Positions 1-9,736 of a stretch of 64,000 bases of DNA are shown one piece after another. The first letter of the stretch is position 1. Every line of letters begins with the position of its first letter. Both the position numbers and the translations under genes were made by a program. Under the pieces are notes generated by a model. That model did no database searches. It was not told the origin of the DNA and saw only the letters and a list, made by a program, of their open reading frames with translations. Origin of the DNA: Candidatus Roseilinea sp. Its GTDB lineage: Bacteria > Chloroflexota > Anaerolineae > J036 > Brachytrichaceae. The stretch is taken from positions 1,736,001 to 1,800,000 of the forward strand of contig AP024676.1 in NCBI GenBank assembly GCA_025998955.1, read 5' to 3'.

Positions 1-1
1 A

Positions 2-682
2 GACGGCATCGAAGTGTGGAACGAGCCGAACCTCGACCGCGAGTACGGCGGACCCGGCAACGGGCAAGTCAACCCGGAGAACTACGCCAACATGTTGCGC
101 GAGGCCTACATCGCGATCAAGGCCGCGAATCCGAACGCCCTCGTGATCGGCGCGGCGATGGCGCCCACCGGCTACTTCGGAGGCAACTGCACGAATGCCG
201 GCTGCGACGATGCGCCCTTCCTGCAGCGCCTGGCCGCGACCGGCGCCGCGCAGTGGATGGACTGCATCGGCGCCCACCACAACGGCACGATGGTCGGCCC
301 TGACCAGACCAGTGGCGCGCCGGTCGCCAACGACCATCATCAGTGGTACTTCTGGGGCACGCTGAACGTCACCTACAACGCCTTCGGCGGCAAGATCCCG
401 GTGTGTTGGACCGAGCTGGGCTACGTTACGCCGGAGGGCATCGGGCCGATCATCGCGCCGAACTTCCAATGGGGCAACAACATCACACTTGCCCAGCAGG
501 CGCAATGGCTGGCGCGCGCGGCGCAGCTCTCGCGCGATAGCGGCAAAGTGCGCTTGATGATCATCTGGAACATGGATCGCCGGCAGTACGACGCCGAAGA
601 CCCGCAGGCCGGCTACTCGATCTTCCGGCCAGATGGTTCCTGCCCGGCATGCGCTACGCTGAGGGCGGTGATGGGACGTTAG
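2..682 (+). CDS. glycoside hydrolase, C-terminal part (5' end outside window)
   Basis: The frame is open from the window edge, so only the C-terminal ~226 residues are seen. The motif WNEPN (codons from position 17) is the acid/base glutamate signature of clan GH-A glycosidases, and WTELGY ~120 residues later fits the nucleophile glutamate, so this is probably a retaining beta-glycosidase of the GH5/GH39-like type. The exact family and substrate cannot be told without the N-terminus. The GTG at 14 lies inside the conserved motif and is not the true start. It ends at TAG 680-682 and is followed by a hairpin. Confidence 0.7.
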   Translation, partial: DGIEVWNEPNLDREYGGPGNGQVNPENYANMLREAYIAIKAANPNALVIGAAMAPTGYFGGNCTNAGCDDAPFLQRLAATGAAQWMDCIGAHHNGTMVGPDQTSGAPVANDHHQWYFWGTLNVTYNAFGGKIPVCWTELGYVTPEGIGPIIAPNFQWGNNITLAQQAQWLARAAQLSRDSGKVRLMIIWNMDRRQYDAEDPQAGYSIFRPDGSCPACATLRAVMGR

Positions 683-714
683 ACAGGCGAACCGTTACGC
701 AGTAGCACCATGAG

Positions 715-747
715 AGGTGAGAAGTGGGAATCCTGCTTCTCACCTTT
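715..747 (+). terminator. hairpin after glycosidase gene, possible terminator
   Basis: A perfect 10-bp inverted repeat (AGGTGAGAAG at 715-724, CTTCTCACCT at 736-745) with an 11-nt loop and a short T run (TTT at 745-747). It lies 32 bp after the glycosidase stop. The T run is weak, so termination is inferred. Confidence 0.4.
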
Positions 748-750
748 CGC

Positions 751-788
751 TCGCAAGCGCTGCGCGCACTCAGGCGCAGCGCTTGCGA
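751..788. promoter_or_regulatory. 14-bp perfect inverted repeat at the glmS promoter
   Basis: TCGCAAGCGCTGCG (751-764) and its exact complement CGCAGCGCTTGCGA (775-788) are separated by 10 bp. They end two bases before a -10-like TATCAT (790-795), which is itself 6 nt before the glmS ATG. The position, over the -35 region, suits an operator; a REP-like palindrome is the alternative. No glmS ribozyme core is seen. Confidence 0.4.
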
Positions 789-801
789 CTATCATCGCAC
801 C

Positions 802-2772
<1,971 letters not shown>

Positions 2773-2782
2773 GGAAGGCTGC

Positions 2783-2797
2783 TATGCTTGCAGCGTC
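2783..2797 (+). promoter_or_regulatory. leaderless-type promoter of the aminotransferase
   Basis: TATGCT at 2783-2788 ends 9 nt before the ATG at 2798. No Shine-Dalgarno lies between. Confidence 0.35.
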
Positions 2798-3904
2798 ATG
2801 AGCGATCACGTCAAGCTGTTCATCCCCGGCCCGGTCGAGGTTCGTCGGGAGATTCTGGACGCGCAGGCGCAATGGATGATCGGCCATCGCGGCAAGCCGT
2901 TCGAGGCACTGTTCGCGCGCATTCAGGCCAAGCTGCGCCGAGTTTTCTACACCACCCGCCGCGTATACGTCAGCACCTCGTCGGGCACCGGCCTGTGGGA
3001 GGCCGCCGCGCGCAATTGCGTGAGCGACGACCCGGACGCCGGCGTGCTGGCGACGGTGTGCGGTGCATTCAGCGAGCGCTGGGCCGATGTGTTCGAGCGC
3101 AACGGCAAAGCGACCACCTGGCTGTGCGTCGAGGAAGGCAAGGCCATCAAGCCGGAGATGGTGCGCGAGGCGCTGCTGACCCGTGCTGCCGATCCGCGCA
3201 AGAAGCCCTTCGAGGCGATTGCCATCGTGCACAACGAGACCAGTTGCGGCGTGATGAACCCGCTGGCCGAGATCGTTGCAGTCGTGAAGGCACTCTCGCC
3301 CGACACGCTAATCCTGGTGGACGCGGTGAGTTCGCTGGGCGGGGTGAAGATTGACTTCGACAGCCTCGGTCTGGACGTGCTGCTGACCTCATCGCAGAAG
3401 TGCTTCGGGCTGCCGCCCGGCCTGGCATTCGCTGCGGTGAGCGACCGCGCGCTGGCTAAAGCAAAGACCATCAAGCATCGCGGCTACTACTTCGACTTCG
3501 TCGAGCTGGAAAGGTTCCTGGAGAAGAATCACACGCCGGCCACGCCGGCCATCTCGCTGATGTTCGCGCTGGACCGGCAACTGGACGACATGCTGACCGA
3601 GGGGCTGGAGCAGCGCTTTGCGCGACACGCCCGGCTGGCGCAGCTCACGCGCGACTGGGCTTGTGACAGGTTCGGCTTGTTTGCCGAGCGCGGCTATGAA
3701 TCCGACACGGTCACATGCGTGGCGAACACGCGTGGGGTAGATGTGAGCGCGCTCAACAAATTCCTTGCCGAGCGCGGGATGCACATCTCGGATGGCTATG
3801 GCAACTTGAAAGGCAAGACCTTTCGCATCGCGCACATGGCCGACGCGACCGAGGCGGATATGCGAGCGCTCTTCGCCGCGATTGACGCATTTTTGGACAC
3901 GTGA
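2798..3904 (+). CDS. class V aminotransferase (alanine--glyoxylate / serine--pyruvate type)
   Basis: A PLP-dependent aminotransferase of 368 residues with the fold-type I layout: FIPGPVEV near the N-terminus, GHRGKPFE, substrate-loop STSSGTGLWEAA, HNETSCG, the PLP-phosphate/aspartate region LVDAVSSLGG, and the Schiff-base lysine in SSQKCFGLPPG. This matches the AGXT/serine-pyruvate aminotransferase family. The amino acceptor (glyoxylate, pyruvate or a phosphorylated ketoacid) cannot be read from sequence. The gene follows glmS by 25 bp, with a TATGCT -10-like box 9 nt before the ATG, so it may have its own leaderless promoter. Confidence 0.85.
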   Translation: MSDHVKLFIPGPVEVRREILDAQAQWMIGHRGKPFEALFARIQAKLRRVFYTTRRVYVSTSSGTGLWEAAARNCVSDDPDAGVLATVCGAFSERWADVFERNGKATTWLCVEEGKAIKPEMVREALLTRAADPRKKPFEAIAIVHNETSCGVMNPLAEIVAVVKALSPDTLILVDAVSSLGGVKIDFDSLGLDVLLTSSQKCFGLPPGLAFAAVSDRALAKAKTIKHRGYYFDFVELERFLEKNHTPATPAISLMFALDRQLDDMLTEGLEQRFARHARLAQLTRDWACDRFGLFAERGYESDTVTCVANTRGVDVSALNKFLAERGMHISDGYGNLKGKTFRIAHMADATEADMRALFAAIDAFLDT

Positions 3905-3971
3905 GCACTCAGTTGCAACCTAACGGCATCGTCTCTCCCGACGTGTCCGCACACAGATGTATGCCCGTGGT

Positions 3972-4540
3972 GGTAGGCGCGGGCTTCAGCCCGCGCAGCA
4001 GCTCGGCGTGGATGGCGAGGTGTTTGAGAAGCGCGACGAGTCGGTAGGGCGTGGACGCCGTCGCGCACCGGCCGAGGGTCGTCCCCGCCGGACAAGTCGC
4101 GCCCGCGCCCTAAAGGGCGCGGCTACCGCATGCGGGTGCATGCCACCGACGGTAGGCGCGAGCTTCAGCCCGCGCAGCAGCTCGGCATGGATGGCGAGGT
4201 GTTTGAGAAGCGTGACGAGTCGGTAAGGCGTGGACGCCGTCGCGCACCGGCCGAGGGTCGTCCCCGCCGGACAAGTCGCGCCCGCGCCCTAAAGGGCGCG
4301 GCTACCGCATGCGGGTGCATGCCACCGACGGTAGGCGCGAGCTTCAGCCCGCGCAGCAGCTCGGCATGGATGGCGAGGTGTTTAAGAAGCGTGACGAGTC
4401 GGTAGGGCGCGGGTGCCGTCGCGCACCGGCCGAGGGTCGTCCCCGCCGGACAAGTCGCGCCCGCGCCCTAAAGGGCGCGGCTACCGCATGCGGGTGCATG
4501 CCACCGACGGTAGGCGCGGGCTGAAGCCCGCGCAGCGTTC
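3972..4540. repeat. 179-bp tandem repeat, three copies plus a partial fourth
   Basis: The unit beginning GGTAGGCGCG starts at 3972, 4151, 4330 and 4509, exactly 179 bp apart each time. Copies differ by only a few bases. Each unit holds two palindromes: GCGCGGGC-TTCA-GCCCGCGC (intact in copy 1) and a CGCCC-TAAA-GGGCG type. The fourth copy stops after the first palindrome, changed to GCGCGGGCTGAAGCCCGCGC. Stop-free frames across the array are by-products of GC-rich periodicity. No gene is seen in 3905-4586. Confidence 0.9.
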
Positions 4541-4548
4541 GCCAATAC

Positions 4549-4577
4549 ATTGAAACCGAGGTTTTCAACTGAGCAAC
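4549..4577. repeat. small palindrome ATTGAAACC-GA-GGTTTTCAA
   Basis: An imperfect palindrome followed by CTGAGCA, just after the 179-bp array. A close relative (ATTGAAACC-TT-GGCTTTCAA, then TTGAGCA) lies at 22034-22060, so this is a short dispersed repeat of unknown role. Confidence 0.45.
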
Positions 4578-4586
4578 ACGTGAGCG

Positions 4587-5540
4587 CTACGGCGTCGCCG
4601 TCGGCGCGATAGCGCCTGCGCTCTGCATCAGCACGCCCATACGCACGCGCGCCGTCGCGAACAACGTGTCGTTGCCGGTGCGCTGCGCGATCTCGGCTGC
4701 TGCTTCCAGGTCTTGGAGTGCCTGCCAGAGCTGGTTCTTGTTCTCGTATGCCGTAGCGCGGATGAAGTGGGCTTCGGCGGGATCGGGCTCGGTTTCAATC
4801 AGACGCGTCATGTCGGCGATCACCTGATCGTTCTCGCCCAGCATGAGATAGGCTTGCGCTTTCTCGATCAGAAAGTCCTTCTCGCCCAGGGCAGCGCGAG
4901 CCGCCTCGAACGCGGCGACGCCGGCCGGGTCGTTTTGTCGTTCGAGCAGCGCGCCCCGCCACACGAGCAGCGTTGGGTTGGCCGGTGCCGCTTCCAGGCC
5001 GCGCTCGATCGCCTGGAGCGCGCGCGCCGTGTCGCCATCGCGCAGCGCAGCCTGGACGGCGAACAGCGCGTCGCCCACCGGGTTGGGCGGGAAGAGCACA
5101 CCGCGCAGCAAAAAGCCGATCACGCCGATCACAGCGAGCGCAGCCAGGCCGGCAGCAAGCTGCTTGAGACGCCGGCGGCGATTGGCGGCCAGCACTTCCT
5201 CCAGCACCCACCACGACGCATCCAAGTTTGGGGCGATGGTGCGCCGCAGCGCGACGAACGCCTGATCCCCACCGGCTGCGACAACGATCGGCTTCGCTTG
5301 TTTGATCATGCGCTCTTCAATAGACTGCAGGCGCGCCTCCTCGGCACGCACGTCTGCGCCGGACGCGCGCAGCTCATCGAGCAGGCGGTGCGCTTCGGCC
5401 ACGTTCGACAACAACGAACGAACATTCTCCGACGTGACGGCGACGAGCGCCTTCTCGCTCTCCGCGATCAGCGCGCGCAACACATCGCCCTCGTTGAGGA
5501 TGCCGACTTCTTGTTGCAGCTTACTCATCTCGCCGGACAT
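4587..5540 (-). CDS. membrane-anchored TPR-like protein
   Basis: 317 residues of unknown function. The N-terminal ~120 residues are helical and charged, probably coiled coil (SEKALVAVTSENVRSLL, RAEEARLQSIEERMIKQ). One membrane segment follows a basic RRRRLK patch (around residues 128-148, AAGLAALAVIGVIGFLL). The C-terminal ~160 residues are alpha-helical repeats resembling TPRs (ALQAIERGLEAAPANPTLL, AEAHFIRATAYENKNQLW). The topology suggests a cytosolic N-terminus and an exported repeat domain for protein contacts. An ATG four codons downstream (5528) is an alternative start. It stands alone on its strand, convergent with nothing coding. Confidence 0.65.
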   Translation of the reverse strand: MSGEMSKLQQEVGILNEGDVLRALIAESEKALVAVTSENVRSLLSNVAEAHRLLDELRASGADVRAEEARLQSIEERMIKQAKPIVVAAGGDQAFVALRRTIAPNLDASWWVLEEVLAANRRRRLKQLAAGLAALAVIGVIGFLLRGVLFPPNPVGDALFAVQAALRDGDTARALQAIERGLEAAPANPTLLVWRGALLERQNDPAGVAAFEAARAALGEKDFLIEKAQAYLMLGENDQVIADMTRLIETEPDPAEAHFIRATAYENKNQLWQALQDLEAAAEIAQRTGNDTLFATARVRMGVLMQSAGAIAPTATP

Positions 5541-5554
5541 TCTACCGATCGTCG

Positions 5555-5637
5555 GCTGGTGGGCGCATTCGCCAACAGGGACGGATGCATATCGGCGCGG
5601 AACGGAGTCCGCGCCACCACGCGAATTGAGCTCCTAG
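5555..5637. repeat. dispersed intergenic repeat (GCGCGGA-ACG-GAGTCCGCGC family), copy 1
   Basis: The palindromic core TATCGGCGCGGAACGGAGTC begins at 5589 and continues to CCGCGCC. The same 26 bases occur in reverse complement at 37771-37797. Related copies with a few changes lie at 22606-22635 and 34010-34045. It fills the divergent gap between the TPR protein and ychF. Confidence 0.75.
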
Positions 5638-5685
5638 GCACGAACGCACGCTCAGCCGGTGTGCTATTCTTTCGCCCGACGCATC

Positions 5686-6792
5686 ATGGGACTTTCAACC
5701 GGCATCGTGGGGTTGCCGAACGTCGGCAAGTCCACGATTTTTAATGCACTGACCGCGGCCGGCGCGCTGGCTGCGAACTATCCCTTCGCCACGATCGAGC
5801 CGAACACCGGCATCGTCCCCGTGCCCGACCCGCGGCTGAACGAGATCGCGCAGTACATCAAGACAGAGCGCATTGTGCCGGCCACGATCGAGGTCGTGGA
5901 CATCGCCGGGTTGGTGAAGGGCGCTTCGCAGGGCGAAGGGCTGGGCAACCAGTTCCTCGGTCACATCCGCGCGGTGGACGCCATCCTGCACATCGTGCGC
6001 TGCTTCGAGAACCCCGACGTGGTGCACGTGGACGGATCGGTGGACCCGGTGCGCGACGTGGAGATCATCGAGTTAGAGCTGGTGCTGGCCGACTTGGAGA
6101 GCGCGGAGCGGCAACTGGAGAAAAGCAAGCGCGCGGCAGCCCAGCGCGACCCAGAGGCGATCCAGCGCGTTGCCGTGCTTGAGCCGATGGTCGCGCTGCT
6201 GAAGGCGGGCAAACCTTCGCGCCTGGCGCTGGCCGGCATGGACGCTGCGGCTCAGCGGTTGGCCAAGTCACTCGGCTTCATCACCAGCAAGCCGGTACTC
6301 TACGTGGCGAATGTGGACGAGCGCGATCCCACCGGCGCATCGAACCTGTACGTCGCTCGACTGCGGGAATGGGTCGCGGCGCATGGCGGGGAAATGGTCG
6401 TCATTTCCGGCGCGATCGAAGCGGAGATTGCTGCGCTGGAAAGCGAGGAAGAGCGGCGCGAGTTCCTGGCCGGCTTGGGGCTGGAAGAATCCGGGTTAGC
6501 CCGGCTGGCGCGCGCGACCTACAAACTGCTCGGCCTGCAGTCGTTCTTCACCGCCGGGCCGAAGGAGATTCGCGCCTGGACGATCCCCATCGGCACGAAA
6601 GCGCCCCAGGCCGCCGGCGTGATCCACTCCGACTTCGAGCGCGGCTTCATCCGCGCCGAGGTATATACGCTAGACGACCTGCGGACCTACAAGACCGAAG
6701 CCGCGATTCGCGCTGCCGGGAAGTTACGCTCAGAGGGCAAAGACTACGTCGTGCGTGACGGCGACATCATGCACTTCTTGTTCAGCGTATGA
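5686..6792 (+). CDS. ychF: YchF/OLA1-family ATPase
   Basis: A translation-associated P-loop protein of the OBG/YchF clan, 368 residues. The start is the ATG giving MGLSTGIVGLPNVGKST, with the G1 P-loop at residues 9-16. G3 is DIAGLVKGAS. The usual NKxD G4 motif is replaced by NVDE, the mark of YchF and of its ATP preference. The C-terminus is a TGS domain ending GDIMHFLFSV. Known members bind ribosomes and affect stress responses. It is preceded by a -10-like TATTCT (5665-5670) 15 nt upstream. Confidence 0.95.
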   Translation: MGLSTGIVGLPNVGKSTIFNALTAAGALAANYPFATIEPNTGIVPVPDPRLNEIAQYIKTERIVPATIEVVDIAGLVKGASQGEGLGNQFLGHIRAVDAILHIVRCFENPDVVHVDGSVDPVRDVEIIELELVLADLESAERQLEKSKRAAAQRDPEAIQRVAVLEPMVALLKAGKPSRLALAGMDAAAQRLAKSLGFITSKPVLYVANVDERDPTGASNLYVARLREWVAAHGGEMVVISGAIEAEIAALESEEERREFLAGLGLEESGLARLARATYKLLGLQSFFTAGPKEIRAWTIPIGTKAPQAAGVIHSDFERGFIRAEVYTLDDLRTYKTEAAIRAAGKLRSEGKDYVVRDGDIMHFLFSV

Positions 6793-6799
6793 GGGAGTG

Positions 6800-6850
6800 G
6801 CGCTTTACGTCTTGCGTCCTGCGTCGCGCGTATCGTCGTGACGCGCGATG
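6800..6850. repeat. heptad repeat between ychF and DUF456 gene
   Basis: Degenerate 7-bp units of the ACGTCTTGCGTCCTGCGTC type, followed by CGCGCGTATCGTCGTGACGCGCG, which can fold back. It belongs to the heptad family found throughout the window and fills the convergent gap. Confidence 0.5.
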
Positions 6851-6851
6851 C

Positions 6852-7379
6852 TCAAGTCGTGGCCTGCCAGATGAATAGCAGGAGCATCAGCAGGACGAAC
6901 AAGAGTTCGACCATCTGGCCGAAGACGCAGCCGACGAGGTATTGACCACCGGAGCGCAACGCCGGGCGCAGCCGGCGCTGGCGCAGCAGCTCGACCACCA
7001 GCACGCCCAGCACGCCGCCGACTACCGCGCCGATCACCGAGCCGATGACCGGCACGCCGAACGTCAGCAGCGCGCCGCCGGCAACGCCGCCGAGGATCGC
7101 ACCGGCAACCGTCTTCCACGACGCGCTGTTGCGCCGCGTGAAATAGGCCGTCATCGTCAGGTTGCTGCCCCACGCTGCGACGACGATGATCCCCATCACG
7201 ATCAATACCGGCCAGCCCACGCGCTGGAATCCGTCGCTGGCCGCCCATACCAGCGCCCCGATCCAGATCATCAGCGGGCCGGGCAGCACGGGAATGAACA
7301 CACCGACGATGCCAATAGCCATCAGTGCGACGCCCAGCGCCTGCGTCGCGTTCTGCGGATTCAGCAAAAACGAAATCAC
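6852..7379 (-). CDS. DUF456 family membrane protein
   Basis: A 175-residue integral membrane protein with four or five hydrophobic segments and glycine-rich helices (GVFIPVLPGPLMIWIGALVWA, GAVVGGVLGVLVVELL). The VLPGPLMIW motif and the G-x-G-rich central helix are typical of DUF456. No biochemical role is established for the family. The start is a GTG at 7379. A -10-like TATATT (7386-7391 on the minus strand) lies 6 nt upstream, consistent with a leaderless message. Confidence 0.8.
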   Translation of the reverse strand: MISFLLNPQNATQALGVALMAIGIVGVFIPVLPGPLMIWIGALVWAASDGFQRVGWPVLIVMGIIVVAAWGSNLTMTAYFTRRNSASWKTVAGAILGGVAGGALLTFGVPVIGSVIGAVVGGVLGVLVVELLRQRRLRPALRSGGQYLVGCVFGQMVELLFVLLMLLLFIWQATT

Positions 7380-7438
7380 GCGACGAATATATCAGCATGC
7401 GCGCTGCGTGTCATCCAGCGACCTGCCAGGCCGCGCGG

Positions 7439-7446
7439 GTCGCCAT
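7439..7446. repeat. 8-bp target-site duplication, left copy
   Basis: GTCGCCAT directly before the left end of the ISKra4-type element; the identical octamer follows the right end at 9029-9036. Confidence 0.9.
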
Positions 7447-9028
7447 GGGTGCATTTCAGTTTTGGGGCAGGAGCGCACTCAAAAAGCGCGCAGATTGACC
7501 TCGCCCGCGTGAACATCCGAAGATCACGGACGTCGTCGTGGATTGACAGACCGGCATCTCAGCGAGGGACGACAAGCCGCAGGCCGCTGCGGGCATAATG
7601 CGAGGACAGTTATATCCGGGAGGTGTGCCATGAAAGAGACCAGGGCGACGACACAGCGCAAGTCAGCGTCTTCGCCACGGCGAGGCGAGATGAAAGCGGT
7701 GCTGATGCGAGAAGCGGAGGCCGTGATCGATGAATTGCTGGACTGGAATGAACAGGCCGGCCAGCCGACGCTGACGCAGATCGAGGAGGTGATCCTGAAG
7801 CTGCGCAAGCGGATGAGCGAGGCGATGGCGGTCACCGTGATCGAGGCGCAAGAGGCGAGCCGCCCGGTGCCGGGGCCGGTCTGTCCGCAGTGCGGGCGGG
7901 AGATGCACTCCAAAGGCCGTAAGCGGAACACGGTCGAGAGCCGCGTGGGCAGCCTGCCCGTGCAGCGAGGATACTACTACTGTGAAGCCTGCCGCGTCGG
8001 GCTTTTCCCCCCTCGATCGGCAGCTGGCGGTGTGGGACAAGCACTGGAGCGAACAGGTGGCCAAGCAGGCGGTGTGGCTGAGCGGGCTGGTGACGTTTGA
8101 GGAAGCGGAGCGCATCCTGGGACAGGTGGGCGGGCTGGTCATGTCCGACAGCAGTGTGTGGCGGCGGGTGGCGGTATGGGGAGAGCGCTTTCGGGGGGTA
8201 GAAGCCACGCAACGCGCCCTGGCGGACGGCGGCGGGCGCACCGCCGAGGCGGCGACCGTGCCGGGCAAGATGGGTGTCGCCCTGGACGGAGCAACGGTTC
8301 ATGTGCGTGGCGAAGGCTGGAAGGAACTCAAGGTGGGGTGCGTGTTTGATGTCGTCCTGCAGCCGACCTGGGATCGCCAGAGCGAGGAATGGGTCGACAC
8401 GGCCCGTGCCGTCCGCACCAGCTATGTCGCCCATCTGGGCGGGCCGGAACGATTCGGCCAGATGTTGTGGACGGCAGCCCAACGTCGCGGCTGGACGCAG
8501 GCGCGTGACACCATCGCCTTGGGCGATGGCGCCGGGTGGATTTGGCATCTAGTCAGCGATCAGTTCTACGACAGCCGACAAGCCGTGGACTGGTATCACG
8601 CCAGCCAGCATCTGTGGCAGGTCGCTCACGGCCTGCACGCAGCAGGCAGCCCGGCGGCCCAGGCTTGGTATCGTGCCCACGAAACCCTCCTGTTCCAGGG
8701 CCATGCCGATCGGATTGCGGCTCGACTCCGTCAGGCCGCCCATACCCATCCCCAGCACGCCGAGATGCTACGGCGTGAAGCGGGCTACTTCGGGGACAAC
8801 TGGCGACGCATGCAATACCAGAGCCTGCACGAAGACGGCTGGCCGATCGGCAGCGGCGTGGTCGAGAGCGCCTGCAAGCAATTCCGTCATCGCTTCGCCG
8901 GTAGCGGGATGCGCTGGAGCCGTCCCGGCATCGAGCGTCTGCTCCCGATTCGGGCCGCCGTTCTGGGTCACGCCTTTGACGCGATGTGGTCTGCCGCCTA
9001 TTCTTCGCCCCCAAACTGAAATAGACCC
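7447..9028 (+). mobile_element. ISKra4-family insertion sequence, complete (1582 bp)
   Basis: Bounded by imperfect terminal inverted repeats of ~25 bp sharing GGGT, ATTTCAGTTT and GGGGC (left 7447-7471, right 9004-9028). It is flanked by the 8-bp direct repeat GTCGCCAT (7439-7446 and 9029-9036). One frameshifted transposase gene fills it. The intact target duplication indicates simple transposition and no later rearrangement of the ends. It sits between the DUF456 gene and the leader of the molybdo-hydroxylase operon. Confidence 0.92.
7630..9019 (+). CDS. ISKra4-family transposase, read through a +1 frameshift
   Basis: Two overlapping frames make one transposase. The first starts at ATG 7630 after GGGAGGTGTGCC and carries a helical N-terminus and a zinc-ribbon-like CPQCG...CEAC motif. 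The second, from about 8007, gives SPLDRQLAVW, then the catalytic core (ALDGATVHV, LGDGAGWIW, DWYHASQHLW, GSGVVESACKQF). The frames meet at CTTTTCCCCCCT (T4 at 8003-8006, C6 at 8007-8012). Reading C5 would give the expected GLFPLDRQL in one frame. Either this is programmed frameshifting, used by several IS families, or a one-base insertion has broken the gene. The stop codon lies in the right terminal repeat. Confidence 0.88.
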
Positions 9029-9182
9029 GTCGCCATCAGCACGGATTTGACAACCGCCCACGCCTGACATACATTCTCACCTGTGATCGCGATGATGCAC
9101 CACGACTGTACTCATCACGACGCGCGCAGCACACTCGCTGCCCTCGACGCATATCGCAACACGCCTCTGGCACAGGTTGCAC

Positions 9183-9220
9183 GAAACCCCGGCTGATACT
9201 CTGCGCGGGGTTTCTCTTTT
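9183..9220 (+). terminator. intrinsic terminator or attenuator upstream of molybdo-hydroxylase operon
   Basis: A 9-bp stem GAAACCCCG (9183-9191) / CGGGGTTTC (9206-9214) followed by TCTTTT. It lies 28 bp before the first gene of the operon. Nothing codes between the IS and this hairpin (9037-9182). It could therefore be an attenuator in a ~200-nt leader rather than a terminator of an upstream gene. Confidence 0.55.
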
Positions 9221-9248
9221 CAGTCCATTTTCGTTTAAGGGAGGTTGT

Positions 9249-9722
9249 ATGAAGCGAGAAGTCACTATCACCGTCAACGGCGTGACGCATACACGCACGG
9301 TCGAGCCGCGCCTGCTGCTCGTGCATTTTCTGCGCGACGAGCTCGGCCTTACCGGCACGAACGTCGGGTGCGACAGTAGCCAATGCGGTGCTTGCACCGT
9401 GCACCTGGACGGCCAGGCCGTCAAGAGTTGCACCGTGCTGGCCGTGCAGGCCGATGGCTGCCGCGTCACCACGATCGAAGGGCTGGCTAACGGCACGCTG
9501 CACCCGCTGCAACAGGCGTTCTGGGAGAAGCACGGCCTGCAATGCGGCTTCTGCACGCCCGGCATGATCATGGCCAGCGCAGACCTGCTCAGTCGCATCC
9601 CCAACCCGACCGAGGAGGACATCCGCCACGGCTTGGACGGCAACTTGTGCCGCTGCACCGGCTACCAGAACATCGTCGCGGCCGTGCAGGCGGCGGCAGA
9701 GAAGTTGAGAATTGAGAATTGA
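9249..9722 (+). CDS. molybdo-hydroxylase small subunit, [2Fe-2S] (CoxS/XdhC type)
   Basis: The 157-residue iron-sulfur subunit of a xanthine-dehydrogenase-family hydroxylase, passing electrons from the molybdenum centre to FAD. The N-terminal plant-type ferredoxin cluster is [17 protein letters not shown] plus a later Cys (VKSCTV). The second cluster uses CGFCTPGM and CRCTGYQNI. The start follows a clear AAGGGAGG Shine-Dalgarno. The last residues (KLRIEN) and the TGA stop are encoded by a GAATTGA heptad array. First gene of the small-large-medium operon. Confidence 0.93.
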   Translation: MKREVTITVNGVTHTRTVEPRLLLVHFLRDELGLTGTNVGCDSSQCGACTVHLDGQAVKSCTVLAVQADGCRVTTIEGLANGTLHPLQQAFWEKHGLQCGFCTPGMIMASADLLSRIPNPTEEDIRHGLDGNLCRCTGYQNIVAAVQAAAEKLRIEN

Positions 9723-9727
9723 GAAAG
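9704..9727. repeat. heptad repeat supplying the 3' end of the small-subunit gene
   Basis: Units AGTTGAG AATTGAG AATTGAG run through the small-subunit stop codon (TGA 9720-9722) and end just before the AAAGGAGG ribosome site of the large-subunit gene. Confidence 0.7.
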
Positions 9728-9736
9728 GAGGTTGAG

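Noticed and set aside
683-801. glmS ribozyme
   Set aside because: Only 119 bp separate the genes, filled by two simple hairpins; the conserved double-pseudoknot core is not seen.
3957-4524. Overlapping 71-91-codon frames repeated three times
   Set aside because: They are translations of the 179-bp repeat, have no start signals or conserved domain and exist in both strands; they are repeat by-products.
3972-4540. CRISPR array
   Set aside because: The repeat is a 179-bp head-to-tail unit without unique spacers, and no cas gene is in the window.
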